This document shows positions 1-7,270 of a stretch of 16,112 nt of DNA, piece by piece. The position numbers and the translations under genes are program-made. The stretch is from Actinomycetota bacterium (GTDB lineage Bacteria; Actinomycetota; Humimicrobiia; Humimicrobiales; Humimicrobiaceae), in NCBI GenBank assembly GCA_016932375.1, contig JAFGDA010000006.1, forward strand, positions 1-16,112. The letters are read 5' to 3'. Each line of letters opens with the position of its first letter. The stretch's first letter is position 1. The notes beneath the pieces are model-generated. The model did not search any database. It had not been told where the DNA came from and worked only from the letters and a program-made list of their open reading frames with translations.

Positions 1-110
1 AACCTCCATATGTGCCCTTGTATTTATTTTCATATTGTTTTAATATATCCCTCATCTTAAAAGCTGATAGCTTCACGGGGCCCGGTTATATCAATGTAAA
101 AGGAGCGATT

Positions 111-1127
111 ATGAGTGGCAAGGAATATAATGTGGCAGTTGCCGGAGTTACCGGCGCGGTAGGCCAGGTTTTTTTGTCCATACTTGAAGAAAGGAAATTC
201 CCCATAAAGAACCTTGTGTGCCTGGCTTCCCGGAGGTCAGCCGGGAAAAAAGTAATTTTTGCCGGTGAAGAATTTACAGTACAGGAACTTGGGAAGGATT
301 CATTTAAGAATGTGGATATTGCCCTTTTTTCAGCCGGCGCTTCAATTTCAAGGGAATATGCACGGTATGCAGTCGAAAGCGGTGCGGTGGTGATAGACAA
401 CAGCAGCGCCTTCAGGATGGAAGATGACGTGCCGCTTGTTGTGCCTGAAGTCAATATGGATGCCGCATTTTCACATAAGGGTATAATTGCAAATCCAAAC
501 TGCTCAACCATAATCATGGTTGTTGCGGTAAAGCCCATATATGACATTTCGCCGGTTAAAAGGATTGTGGCATCAACATACCAGGCAGTTTCGGGTGCCG
601 GAGCGAAGGGGATTATAGAGCTTGAGGACCAGGTAAGGGAAATAATATGTAATAAGAGTAAAAACATAAGGACCGCAACTTTTCCGGTGCAGATAGCATT
701 TAATGCAATACCGCATATAGACATATTCTATGATAACGGGTACACCAAAGAGGAAATGAAGATGGTTCATGAGACATGGAAGATATTCGGGGATAATAAT
801 ATAAGGATCACTGCAACGACGGTCAGGGTACCGGTTTTTACTTCCCATTCAGAGTCCATAAACATTGAAACAGCCGATAAGATACCGACTGAAAAAGTAA
901 GGGAAGCCCTTGAATCAGCAAGGGGAGTGGTCGTAAGGGATGATTTTAAAAATGCAGTTTATCCTACTGCACTGGATTCTTCGGGCAGGGATGAAGTATA
1001 TGTCGGAAGGATACGTGAGGATATCTCCGTAGAAAACGGGATTTCCATGTGGGTGGTTGGTGACCAGTTGAGGAAAGGTGCTGCCCTTAATGCCATACAG
1101 ATAGCTGAGGGACTGATAGCTGGATGA
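111..1127 (+). CDS. asd: Aspartate-semialdehyde dehydrogenase
   Basis: This cytoplasmic enzyme reduces L-aspartyl-4-phosphate to aspartate semialdehyde with NADPH, at the branch to lysine/diaminopimelate, methionine and threonine. I chose the ATG at 111 because AAAGGAG (98-104) sits 6 bases upstream. It gives 338 aa, normal for the family, and the reading frame's extension back to position 12 carries no family-like sequence. An N-terminal nucleotide-binding GVTGAVG lies at residues 12-18. The catalytic cysteine is Cys131 in NPNCSTI. A YQAVSGAG segment follows, and the C-terminal half carries the VPVFTSHSESI segment with the expected active-site histidine. It stands alone: no dapA, hom or lysC is visible, and the next gene is convergent. 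The family assignment is very secure. Confidence 0.96.
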   Translation: MSGKEYNVAVAGVTGAVGQVFLSILEERKFPIKNLVCLASRRSAGKKVIFAGEEFTVQELGKDSFKNVDIALFSAGASISREYARYAVESGAVVIDNSSAFRMEDDVPLVVPEVNMDAAFSHKGIIANPNCSTIIMVVAVKPIYDISPVKRIVASTYQAVSGAGAKGIIELEDQVREIICNKSKNIRTATFPVQIAFNAIPHIDIFYDNGYTKEEMKMVHETWKIFGDNNIRITATTVRVPVFTSHSESINIETADKIPTEKVREALESARGVVVRDDFKNAVYPTALDSSGRDEVYVGRIREDISVENGISMWVVGDQLRKGAALNAIQIAEGLIAG

Positions 1128-1133
1128 TTTGAT

Positions 1134-1274
1134 GTGGTTCCATATATTGATATTGTAAAAAATACAAATATAAAAAGACCTGCAGTTAACCAGGTGCTTT
1201 CAAGGTTACTAAAACTGGATAAAATTGAAAGGATTGGTTTGGGCAGGGAAACAAGATGCAGGATAAAAAGATAG
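1134..1274 (+). CDS. Possible 46-codon ORF or gene remnant with winged-helix-like sequence
   Basis: After the TGA of asd the same reading frame stays open for 48 codons, to TAG at 1272-1274. A GTG at 1134 could start a 46-aa protein, but I see no good ribosome binding site. The product is basic. Its central segment RPAVNQVLSRLLKLDKI, followed by ERIGLGRETR, resembles the recognition helix and wing of winged-helix domains such as those at the C-terminus of Fic-type proteins. It could be a decayed C-terminal fragment of a transcriptional regulator, a small real protein, or chance: 48 open codons in AT-rich DNA is only moderately unlikely. The family resemblance is by eye and weak. Confidence 0.25.
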   Translation: MVPYIDIVKNTNIKRPAVNQVLSRLLKLDKIERIGLGRETRCRIKR

Positions 1275-1291
1275 CTATCAAAGTGTTGATG

Positions 1292-1310
1292 AGGGTTTTT
1301 ATAAAACCCT
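1292..1310. terminator. Perfect hairpin between convergent asd and ABC-F genes
   Basis: AGGGTTTT and AAAACCCT form a perfect 8-bp inverted repeat around a 3-base TAT loop. It overlaps the TAA stop of the leftward ABC-F gene (1299-1301). Its position between two convergent genes suits a bidirectional transcript end. Neither strand has a run of T directly after the stem, so intrinsic termination is not certain. Confidence 0.35.
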
Positions 1311-3284
1311 GCCATGATTATTTCTGGAAAGTTCTTCAAGCTCTGCATGCAGTTTTTCCCATTCCTGGACCAGGCGATCAATTTCCTTCTTTTTATCTGC
1401 ATATTCGAAAAATATTGAGTTATCTTCAGGGCCAGTATAGGATATCTTTTTTGAATCAATAATAACGGTTAATTTTTCCAGCTCTCTTTCAAGCTGGTTG
1501 ACCGTAGTTTCACACTTTTCGATTTTCCTAATTATTTTCCTGTAACTTTTATCAAATAGTTTTTTTTCAAGATAAATATTTTTACCAGCAGGGGGCCGGT
1601 TTTCGCCTGCCTTGCTTCCTGCTTCTTTTTGCTTGAAATCCTCCTTCTTTTTGACTTCAAGCTCCCTGAGGGATACAATTTTTTTCTTTTCAAGGAAATC
1701 ATTTATGCTGCCAATATATTTTATTATTTTATGGTTCCTGAATTCATAGACATAATCTACAAGCCCATTCATAAATTCCCTGTCATGGGATACAAGTATC
1801 ATCGTACCTGTGTAGTTTTTTAGCGCCTTTTTTAAAACATCCTTTGAACGCATGTCAAGATGGTTTGTAGGCTCATCTAACACAAGCAGGTTAAACGGCT
1901 CAAGCAGCAATTTTACAAGTGAAAGCCTTGACCTCTCCCCGCCGGATAAAACTTTTACTTTTTTATCAATATCATCATTTCTGAAAAGGAATGCTCCAAG
2001 CAGGGCCCTTATTTTAATCCCTGTATCGGCAGGGGCAGCCCTTTCAATCGTATCAAGGACAGTAATCTCACCATACATAAGCTCATCCTGGTTCTGGGCA
2101 AAATAGCCTGTTTTGACATTATGGCCTATCTTTAAGTTACCGGTATAATCAAGATCTGCGGCTATGATCCGGGATAATGTTGTCTTGCCCTCACCGTTCC
2201 TGCCAACAAAAGCAATCCTGTCGCCCCTATTTATGGAAATATCTATATTTTCAAGAATGGTTTTCCCGTTGTAACTCTTTGAAAGGCCTTTAGCTTCAAT
2301 AACAATGATGCCGGAACGTGGAGCGGGTGGGAATTTTATACTGATTGCTTTTGAATCATTGTTTTCATCCACCTCGATGGGCCTGAGTTTTTCAAGGTAT
2401 TTGATACGGGATTGAACCTGGCGCGCTTTGGTTGCCTTATACCTGAAACGCTCAATGAACTTATCTGTCTGTGCAACCTGTTTTTGCCGGTTTTTATATG
2501 TAGCCTCCTGCACAAGCTGCTGTTCTTTTCTTAATAAGGTATATTTTGAATACGGAACTTTAAAATCGTGGATTTTCCCGTGTGAAATTTCAATGGTCCG
2601 GTCAGTGACATTATCAAGAAGTGCCCTGTCATGGCTGATTATGATTACCGCCCCCTGGTAACCAGAAAGGAACTGCTCAAGCCATATGATAGATTCGATA
2701 TCCAGGTGGTTTGTGGGCTCGTCAAGAAGCAGGAGAGCGGGATTCTTAAGCAGTATCCTGGCAAGTTCGATTCTCATCCTCCAACCGCCGCTGAATTCCT
2801 TTGTCTGTTTTGAAAAATCTTGCGGATCAAATCCGAGGCCGGTCAGGGTCTTTTCAATTTTTTCATTTATTTTAGCCGCACCAAGGATCCTGGCCCTTTC
2901 ATCCATATCAGATAACCTGTTAATTATCCCCAGGTAGGCAGGTGAGCTGTAATCGGACCTTTTTTCGATTTCATGGTTTAATTTATTGATTTTTTCTTCA
3001 AGTTCCATGATACCGGAAAATGAAGTTTTTACTTCATCAAAAAGAGTCCTGCCATCCGTGTGCCTCATCTGCTGGGGAAGGTAACCTGCAGTCAGGTCAG
3101 CCGGTTTTTCGGTGTTTCCCGAGTCCGGTGCCTGCAGGCCCATGATTATTTTTAACAGGGTTGTCTTGCCGGCACCGTTATTACCAACAAGCCCTATCCT
3201 GTCTTTAGGGTTTATCTGGAATGAAATGCCATCAAGCAGTTTTTGGCCGCCAAAACCCAGGGTAATATTGTTAATCGATATCAT
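1299..3284 (-). CDS. ABC-F family ATP-binding protein (ribosome-associated)
   Basis: This soluble protein has two ATP-binding cassettes and no membrane segment, which is the ABC-F layout. Cassette 1 has Walker A GNNGAGKT (residues 34-41), signature FSGGW (164-168) and Walker B with LLLLDEPTNHLD (184-195). Cassette 2 has Walker A GRNGEGKT, signature LSGGERSR and LLVLDEPTNHLD. The linker between them contains the basic RYKATKARQVQSR segment typical of the tRNA-interacting arm. The C-terminus (from about residue 540) is a charged, lysine/glutamate-rich coiled coil. At 661 aa it is close to YdiF/Uup/YheS-type proteins. Family members bind the ribosomal E site and relieve stalled translation or protect against antibiotics; which role applies here cannot be read from sequence. 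It lies 128 bases downstream of rarA on the same strand. No strong ribosome binding site precedes the ATG at 3284. Confidence 0.93.
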   Translation of the reverse strand: MISINNITLGFGGQKLLDGISFQINPKDRIGLVGNNGAGKTTLLKIIMGLQAPDSGNTEKPADLTAGYLPQQMRHTDGRTLFDEVKTSFSGIMELEEKINKLNHEIEKRSDYSSPAYLGIINRLSDMDERARILGAAKINEKIEKTLTGLGFDPQDFSKQTKEFSGGWRMRIELARILLKNPALLLLDEPTNHLDIESIIWLEQFLSGYQGAVIIISHDRALLDNVTDRTIEISHGKIHDFKVPYSKYTLLRKEQQLVQEATYKNRQKQVAQTDKFIERFRYKATKARQVQSRIKYLEKLRPIEVDENNDSKAISIKFPPAPRSGIIVIEAKGLSKSYNGKTILENIDISINRGDRIAFVGRNGEGKTTLSRIIAADLDYTGNLKIGHNVKTGYFAQNQDELMYGEITVLDTIERAAPADTGIKIRALLGAFLFRNDDIDKKVKVLSGGERSRLSLVKLLLEPFNLLVLDEPTNHLDMRSKDVLKKALKNYTGTMILVSHDREFMNGLVDYVYEFRNHKIIKYIGSINDFLEKKKIVSLRELEVKKKEDFKQKEAGSKAGENRPPAGKNIYLEKKLFDKSYRKIIRKIEKCETTVNQLERELEKLTVIIDSKKISYTGPEDNSIFFEYADKKKEIDRLVQEWEKLHAELEELSRNNHGRVL

Positions 3285-3412
3285 TATTTATATTTAGAAA
3301 AGTTATTTTTAATAATTGCCTTATATCACAATCAGGAAGAATAAAGGTCCTAATTTTTATTTCAAATCAGTATCTCCTGTATTTTTAAAATAATATCCCC
3401 TATTTGCAACTC

Positions 3413-4777
3413 TTATTTATCCCTGTTCTTTTTTCTTAAGAGCTCTATCTTTTCAAGTCTTGATACCAGGTCCTTTTCAAATCCCCTGTCTGTGGGCTGG
3501 TAGTATTTTTTCCCTGAAAGTTTCTCCGGAAGGTAGGATTGCCATGCAACTGCACCTTCGAACTGGTGGTCGTATTTGTATCCTTTTCCATAACCTGCTT
3601 CTTTCATTAGTGAGGTCGGGGCGTTGCGTATATGCATGGGGACGGGAAGTGAAAGGTAGTTGTTTACGTCATTGAGGGCTTTTTTGTATGTCATATATAA
3701 GGAATTGCTCTTAGGTGCAAGGGCAAGGTATATTACTGCCTGCAGCATTGCAAGGTATCCTTCCGGAGGCCCAATGAATTCGAAACCCTGTTTGGCCGAG
3801 ATGGCCACCTGGAGGGCCCTCGGGTCGGCAAGTCCGATGTCTTCCGAAGCGAACCTTACCATCCTCCTTATTATATACATTGGGTCCTCTCCGCTCTCAA
3901 GCATCCTGACTGTCCAGTAAACTGCTGCATGCGCGTCACTTCCCCTTAAGCTCTTGTGGAGCGCAGAAATAAGGTTATAGTGCTCCTCTCCCTGCTTGTC
4001 ATAAATGAGCGCCTTTTTCTGTATGACATTTTCCACAGTTGCCATGTCGATGGATATTTTCTTCTGCCCGGTACTTTTTACAGATGCGTTGAAGGCCAGT
4101 TCAAGTATGTTATATGCAATGCGGGAATCCCCGTCACTTGCCCGGGCTATAAATTTCAGTATATTTTCACCTGTTTTAATATTGAATTTACCCAGGCCCC
4201 TCTCCCGGTCCGCAATCGCCCTGTGCAGGAGGATAAGTATTCCATCATCAGAAAGTTTCTCAAGGATATAGGTCTTTGTCCTTGAAAGAAGGGCTGAGTT
4301 CACCTCAAAGGACGGGTTTTCAGTTGTTGCCCCCATAAGTATTATGGTCCCATTTTCTACATAAGGCAGAAAGGCATCCTGCTGGGCCCTGTTGAAACGG
4401 TGGATCTCATCTACAAACAATATGGTGCGCATGCCTCCGGTCCTTAGATCATGCTCTGCGACCTGCATTATTTCCTTTATCTGTTTTATTCCTGAAGTAA
4501 CGGCGGAAAAAGCGACAAAACGGCTCTTAGTATTTGCTGCTATTATCCTTGCAAGAGTTGTTTTTCCGGAACCCGGGGGACCCCAGAAAATGATTGAGTA
4601 TGGCCGGTCGTTCTCTATTATGTTTCGTATGACCATACCTTCTCCGACAAGGTGTTCCTGTCCGACAAATTCATCAAGGTTGAGGGGCCTCATCCTTTCC
4701 GCTAAGGGCGGGGATTTGCCCGCCAGTCCCGAACCGGCTTTGGAATATGGTTTTTTTATATCTTCGAATAAAGTCAT
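3413..4777 (-). CDS. rarA: Replication-associated recombination protein A (AAA+ ATPase)
   Basis: RarA (MgsA; eukaryotic WRNIP1) is a tetrameric AAA+ clamp-loader-like ATPase that acts at stalled replication forks. Walker A is GPPGSGKT (residues 66-73). Walker B with the family hallmark is ILFVDEIHRFN (119-129). The sensor-1 region is GATTENPSFEVN, followed by ALLSRTK with the arginine finger. The C-terminal half holds the RarA-type segments DPMYIIRRMVRFASEDIGLA and GYGKGYKYDH. The length of 454 aa is typical. The ATG at 4777 directly follows the TAA of yjbQ (4780-4778), and AAAGG just upstream lies in the end of yjbQ, so translation of the two is probably coupled. Confidence 0.95.
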   Translation of the reverse strand: MTLFEDIKKPYSKAGSGLAGKSPPLAERMRPLNLDEFVGQEHLVGEGMVIRNIIENDRPYSIIFWGPPGSGKTTLARIIAANTKSRFVAFSAVTSGIKQIKEIMQVAEHDLRTGGMRTILFVDEIHRFNRAQQDAFLPYVENGTIILMGATTENPSFEVNSALLSRTKTYILEKLSDDGILILLHRAIADRERGLGKFNIKTGENILKFIARASDGDSRIAYNILELAFNASVKSTGQKKISIDMATVENVIQKKALIYDKQGEEHYNLISALHKSLRGSDAHAAVYWTVRMLESGEDPMYIIRRMVRFASEDIGLADPRALQVAISAKQGFEFIGPPEGYLAMLQAVIYLALAPKSNSLYMTYKKALNDVNNYLSLPVPMHIRNAPTSLMKEAGYGKGYKYDHQFEGAVAWQSYLPEKLSGKKYYQPTDRGFEKDLVSRLEKIELLRKKNRDK

Positions 4778-5176
4778 TTAACCTTTGAATACCTTTATAT
4801 GGACTTTTCTGTTACGGGGTCCGTCAAACTCATAAAAATATACTCCCTGCCAGGTCCCCAGGAGGGGGCGGCCGCCCGTAACGATAAGGTTCAGTGAAGG
4901 CCCTACCAGTGTAGATTTCACATGTGAATCAGAATTTCCCTCCAGATGGGAATAACCTTCTTTTTCAGGTATCATTTTATTCAGCTTGGAAACCATGTCA
5001 GACTTTACAGTGGGATCGGCGTTTTCATTTATGGTGATTGCTGCGGTAGTGTGCGGGACGAACAGGCAGCACATGCCTTCATCTATCCCCGAATTTTCAA
5101 CAATCCTGTTTATCTCCCGGGTGATATCTATAAGTTCGTTTCTATGCCTTGTTCTTACCGCAAGGATTTCCAGCAT
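4778..5176 (-). CDS. yjbQ: YjbQ family protein (UPF0047)
   Basis: This is a compact 132-aa single-domain protein of the YjbQ/UPF0047 family, which forms trimers. Some members have weak thiamine-phosphate-synthase activity, but the physiological role is unsettled. Conserved family motifs are present: CCLFVPHTTAAITINENAD in the first half, HLEGNSDSHVKSTLVG in the middle, and LGTWQGVYFYEFDGPR near the end. The conserved histidines and acidic residues of the presumed metal or ligand site are intact. GGAAAGG sits about 8 bases before the ATG at 5176. It is the first gene of the leftward unit yjbQ-rarA and is divergent from the PfkB kinase gene. Confidence 0.93.
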   Translation of the reverse strand: MLEILAVRTRHRNELIDITREINRIVENSGIDEGMCCLFVPHTTAAITINENADPTVKSDMVSKLNKMIPEKEGYSHLEGNSDSHVKSTLVGPSLNLIVTGGRPLLGTWQGVYFYEFDGPRNRKVHIKVFKG

Positions 5177-5212
5177 TTTCTGTACCTTTCCGTAATTTTG
5201 AATAAAATATAC

Positions 5213-5241
5213 TTGTAATCACGGATTATATTATATATAAC
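5213..5241 (+). promoter_or_regulatory. Predicted sigma70-type promoter for the PfkB-kinase gene
   Basis: TTGTAA (5213-5218) and TATAAC (5236-5241) are separated by exactly 17 bases. They match the -35 consensus at 4 of 6 positions and the -10 consensus at 5 of 6. The predicted transcript would have a leader of roughly 60 bases before the ATG at 5307. The same AT-rich block holds TATAAT-like hexamers on the opposite strand that could serve yjbQ, but without a convincing -35 box. Confidence 0.45.
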
Positions 5242-5306
5242 ATAACAAAATGAATAAAGGCAAAAGACAGGTGCCCATATAAAACAGGTCTCCGGAAAGG
5301 CTGTTA

Positions 5307-6299
5307 ATGATACGTAAAAAATATGATGCAGTAGGAATAGGGAATGCCATAGTTGATGTGCTTGCACATGTTGAGGATGATTTTCTAAAAACCCTCAAAC
5401 TTGAAAAAGGCACAATGAAGCTTGTAGATGAATTCGAGATAGGGGAACTCCACCGGAGAATAAAGGCAGTAAAAGAATCATCCGGAGGCTCGGCGGCAAA
5501 CACTATTGCCGGCCTTGCGTCACTGGGAAACAGGGTGGCGTTCATTGGAAAGGTAAGGGATGATAACCTTGGCAGGTCTTTTGAAAATGGCTTAAGGGAA
5601 CTGGGGGTGGTTTGCTGCACGGGGAAATCAGCCAGGGGAAGTACTGCATGCTGTCTCGTGCTTACCACACCTGATGCACAGCGAACCATGAACACATGCC
5701 TCGGTATTGCTGGAATGCTTGGCCCCCGGGATATAGACAAAAATATCATATCTGATTCCAGTGTTATCTATCTCGAAGGATACCTTTGGGACAGGGAAAA
5801 TGCAAAAAAAGCATTTGTTAAGGCAGTTAATATAACAAAGAAAAACGGGGGTCTTGTAGCACTCAGTCTTTCAGACCGTTTCTGTGTGGACCGTCACAGG
5901 GATGATTTTATCAACCTGATAAGAAATCATGTGGACCTGCTTTTTGCCAATGAGGACGAGATAAAATCACTTTTTGAAGTAACAAATTTTAGGAATGCAG
6001 TAAAAAGATTTAGTGACTTCCGCTGTGTCTTTGCAATTACGAGGGGCCATAAAGGTTCGTTTATCGTACAGGGCGATAGGTCTTCCAGCATAACTGCTGA
6101 AAAAGGTATACCTGTTGTTGATACAACCGGGGCCGGAGACCTGTATGCAGCAGGGTTTTTACATGGCTATATAAGGGGAAAAGATATTGCTGTCTGTGGC
6201 AGGATGGGTAATGCTGCGGCTGCAGAGGTAATAGGCCATCTTGGGGCGCGTCCGGGTAATTCCCTAAGGGATGTATTTGAAAAAGTAGGGCTGTATTGA
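5307..6299 (+). CDS. PfkB family kinase, adenosine-kinase-like
   Basis: This is a ribokinase/PfkB-family ATP-dependent kinase of 330 aa, the normal size. The N-terminal GIGNAIVDVLAHVEDDFL and the following LEKGTMKLVD match the bacterial adenosine-kinase-like subgroup. A substrate-binding GGSAAN motif follows. The signature DTTGAGDLYAAGF supplies the anion hole and the catalytic aspartate (GAGD), and GNAAAAEVIGHLGARP closes the fold. The ATG at 5307 has GGAAAGG 6 bases upstream. It lies 54 bases before the methylthioadenosine phosphorylase gene on the same strand, which favours a nucleoside substrate such as adenosine. Sugar substrates of the same fold (ribose, fructose, 2-keto-3-deoxygluconate) cannot be excluded from sequence alone. 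Confidence 0.88.
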   Translation: MIRKKYDAVGIGNAIVDVLAHVEDDFLKTLKLEKGTMKLVDEFEIGELHRRIKAVKESSGGSAANTIAGLASLGNRVAFIGKVRDDNLGRSFENGLRELGVVCCTGKSARGSTACCLVLTTPDAQRTMNTCLGIAGMLGPRDIDKNIISDSSVIYLEGYLWDRENAKKAFVKAVNITKKNGGLVALSLSDRFCVDRHRDDFINLIRNHVDLLFANEDEIKSLFEVTNFRNAVKRFSDFRCVFAITRGHKGSFIVQGDRSSSITAEKGIPVVDTTGAGDLYAAGFLHGYIRGKDIAVCGRMGNAAAAEVIGHLGARPGNSLRDVFEKVGLY

Positions 6300-6353
6300 C
6301 CTGAAGGATAAAAAAGTAAATGCATCGTTAATTTGATACCTGAAAGGAGAAAA

Positions 6354-7163
6354 ATGTTATTTAAAAAAACAGCCGGAATAGGGGTATTCGGGGGTTCCGG
6401 GTTTTATTCATTTTTGAAAGGCACAAAATCAATAGAAGTTGATACTCCGTATGGGCCTCCTTCAGATAAAATTGTAATTGGTGAAGTTCACGGCAGGCCT
6501 GTAGCCTTTATGCCGAGGCACGGACGCAACCATGACCTACCTCCCCATATGATAAATTACAGGGCGAACATTTATGCCATGAAGCAACTGGGAGTGAAGT
6601 ATATCTTCGGTCCCTGCGCTTCAGGCAGCCTCCAGCCCGGGATAAAACCCGGTGATCTTGTAATATGCGACCAGTTTGTGGACCGTACATGGGGCAGGAA
6701 GGATACTTTTTATGATGGCCCGAAAACGGTACACATATCTATGGCTGAACCATACTGCCCGGTTCTCAGGAAAACCGTAATAGAGAGTGCAGCTGAATTG
6801 AAAATTGATGTCCATCCTGAAGGTACGGTTGTGGTCATACAGGGCCCCCGGTTCAGCACAGCGGCGGAAAGCAGGTGGTTTTCGGGACAGGGATGGGAAG
6901 TTGTAAACATGACCCAGTATCCGGAAAATTACCTTGCACGTGAAATGGAGATTTGCTATGTTAACATATCCATAATAACCGATTATGATGCAGGCCTTGA
7001 AGGCAGGCCGGATATAAAGCCGGTTACCCTTGAAGAAGTTGTCAGGGTTTTTAAGAAAAATAATGAAAAGATCAGGGAACTGCTTTTTAGAGCCATTGAA
7101 AAGATCCCTGGGAAAAGGAGCTGTATCTGTTCCAGGGCGCTTAAAGATGCTATTATTAGTTAA
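6354..7163 (+). CDS. mtnP: S-methyl-5'-thioadenosine phosphorylase
   Basis: MtnP splits methylthioadenosine, a by-product of polyamine and SAM metabolism, with phosphate into adenine and 5-methylthioribose 1-phosphate. The phosphate-site GVFGGSGFY is at the N-terminus. MPRHGRNHDLPPH and the YIFGPCASGSLQPG region follow. GPRFSTAAE and NMTQYPE match the ribose/base-site region. TDYDAG carries the two aspartates that in this family select 6-amino purines (adenine) over guanine or hypoxanthine. I took ATG 6354 (269 aa) rather than the in-frame TTG at 6333, because GAAAGGAG (6342-6349) is placed correctly only for the ATG. It is probably co-transcribed with the upstream PfkB kinase. A related 5'-methylthioinosine or purine-nucleoside phosphorylase is the main alternative. 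Confidence 0.92.
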   Translation: MLFKKTAGIGVFGGSGFYSFLKGTKSIEVDTPYGPPSDKIVIGEVHGRPVAFMPRHGRNHDLPPHMINYRANIYAMKQLGVKYIFGPCASGSLQPGIKPGDLVICDQFVDRTWGRKDTFYDGPKTVHISMAEPYCPVLRKTVIESAAELKIDVHPEGTVVVIQGPRFSTAAESRWFSGQGWEVVNMTQYPENYLAREMEICYVNISIITDYDAGLEGRPDIKPVTLEEVVRVFKKNNEKIRELLFRAIEKIPGKRSCICSRALKDAIIS

Positions 7164-7199
7164 AAGGCAGGAAGCCAGGCAGGGTATTCCAGGGGGGAT

Positions 7200-7242
7200 T
7201 TGACACGTACCTTATAGTGTTCAAGGTATATTTTAAAATATA
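7200..7242 (+). promoter_or_regulatory. Putative regulatory region upstream of glycerate kinase
   Basis: The 107-base gap before the glycerate kinase gene holds a perfect TTGACA (7200-7205). It also holds a 6-bp inverted repeat TACCTT/AAGGTA (7208-7228) and a perfect 16-bp palindrome, TATATTTTAAAATATA (7227-7242). The nearest good -10 (TATATT, 7227-7232) is 21 bases from TTGACA, longer than a normal spacer. A promoter here is therefore only tentative, and the palindrome could instead be an operator. Confidence 0.25.
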
Positions 7243-7270
7243 AACAACCGGGAGATCCAGGTTATCAGCA

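Noticed and set aside
18..46. Promoter for asd (TTGTAT, 17 bases, TAATAT)
   Set aside because: Only 3 of 6 and 4 of 6 consensus matches in an AT-rich stretch; too weak to annotate.
12..110. N-terminal extension of asd starting at position 12
   Set aside because: The extra 33 residues do not resemble the family, and a strong ribosome binding site points to ATG 111. The stretch 1-110 is non-coding leader as far as I can see.
86..724. 212-codon open frame on the minus strand within asd
   Set aside because: Antisense shadow of a well-conserved gene; its translation has no recognisable domain.
6333..6353. TTG start for the methylthioadenosine phosphorylase
   Set aside because: It would place the clear GAAAGGAG ribosome binding site inside the coding sequence; ATG 6354 fits better.
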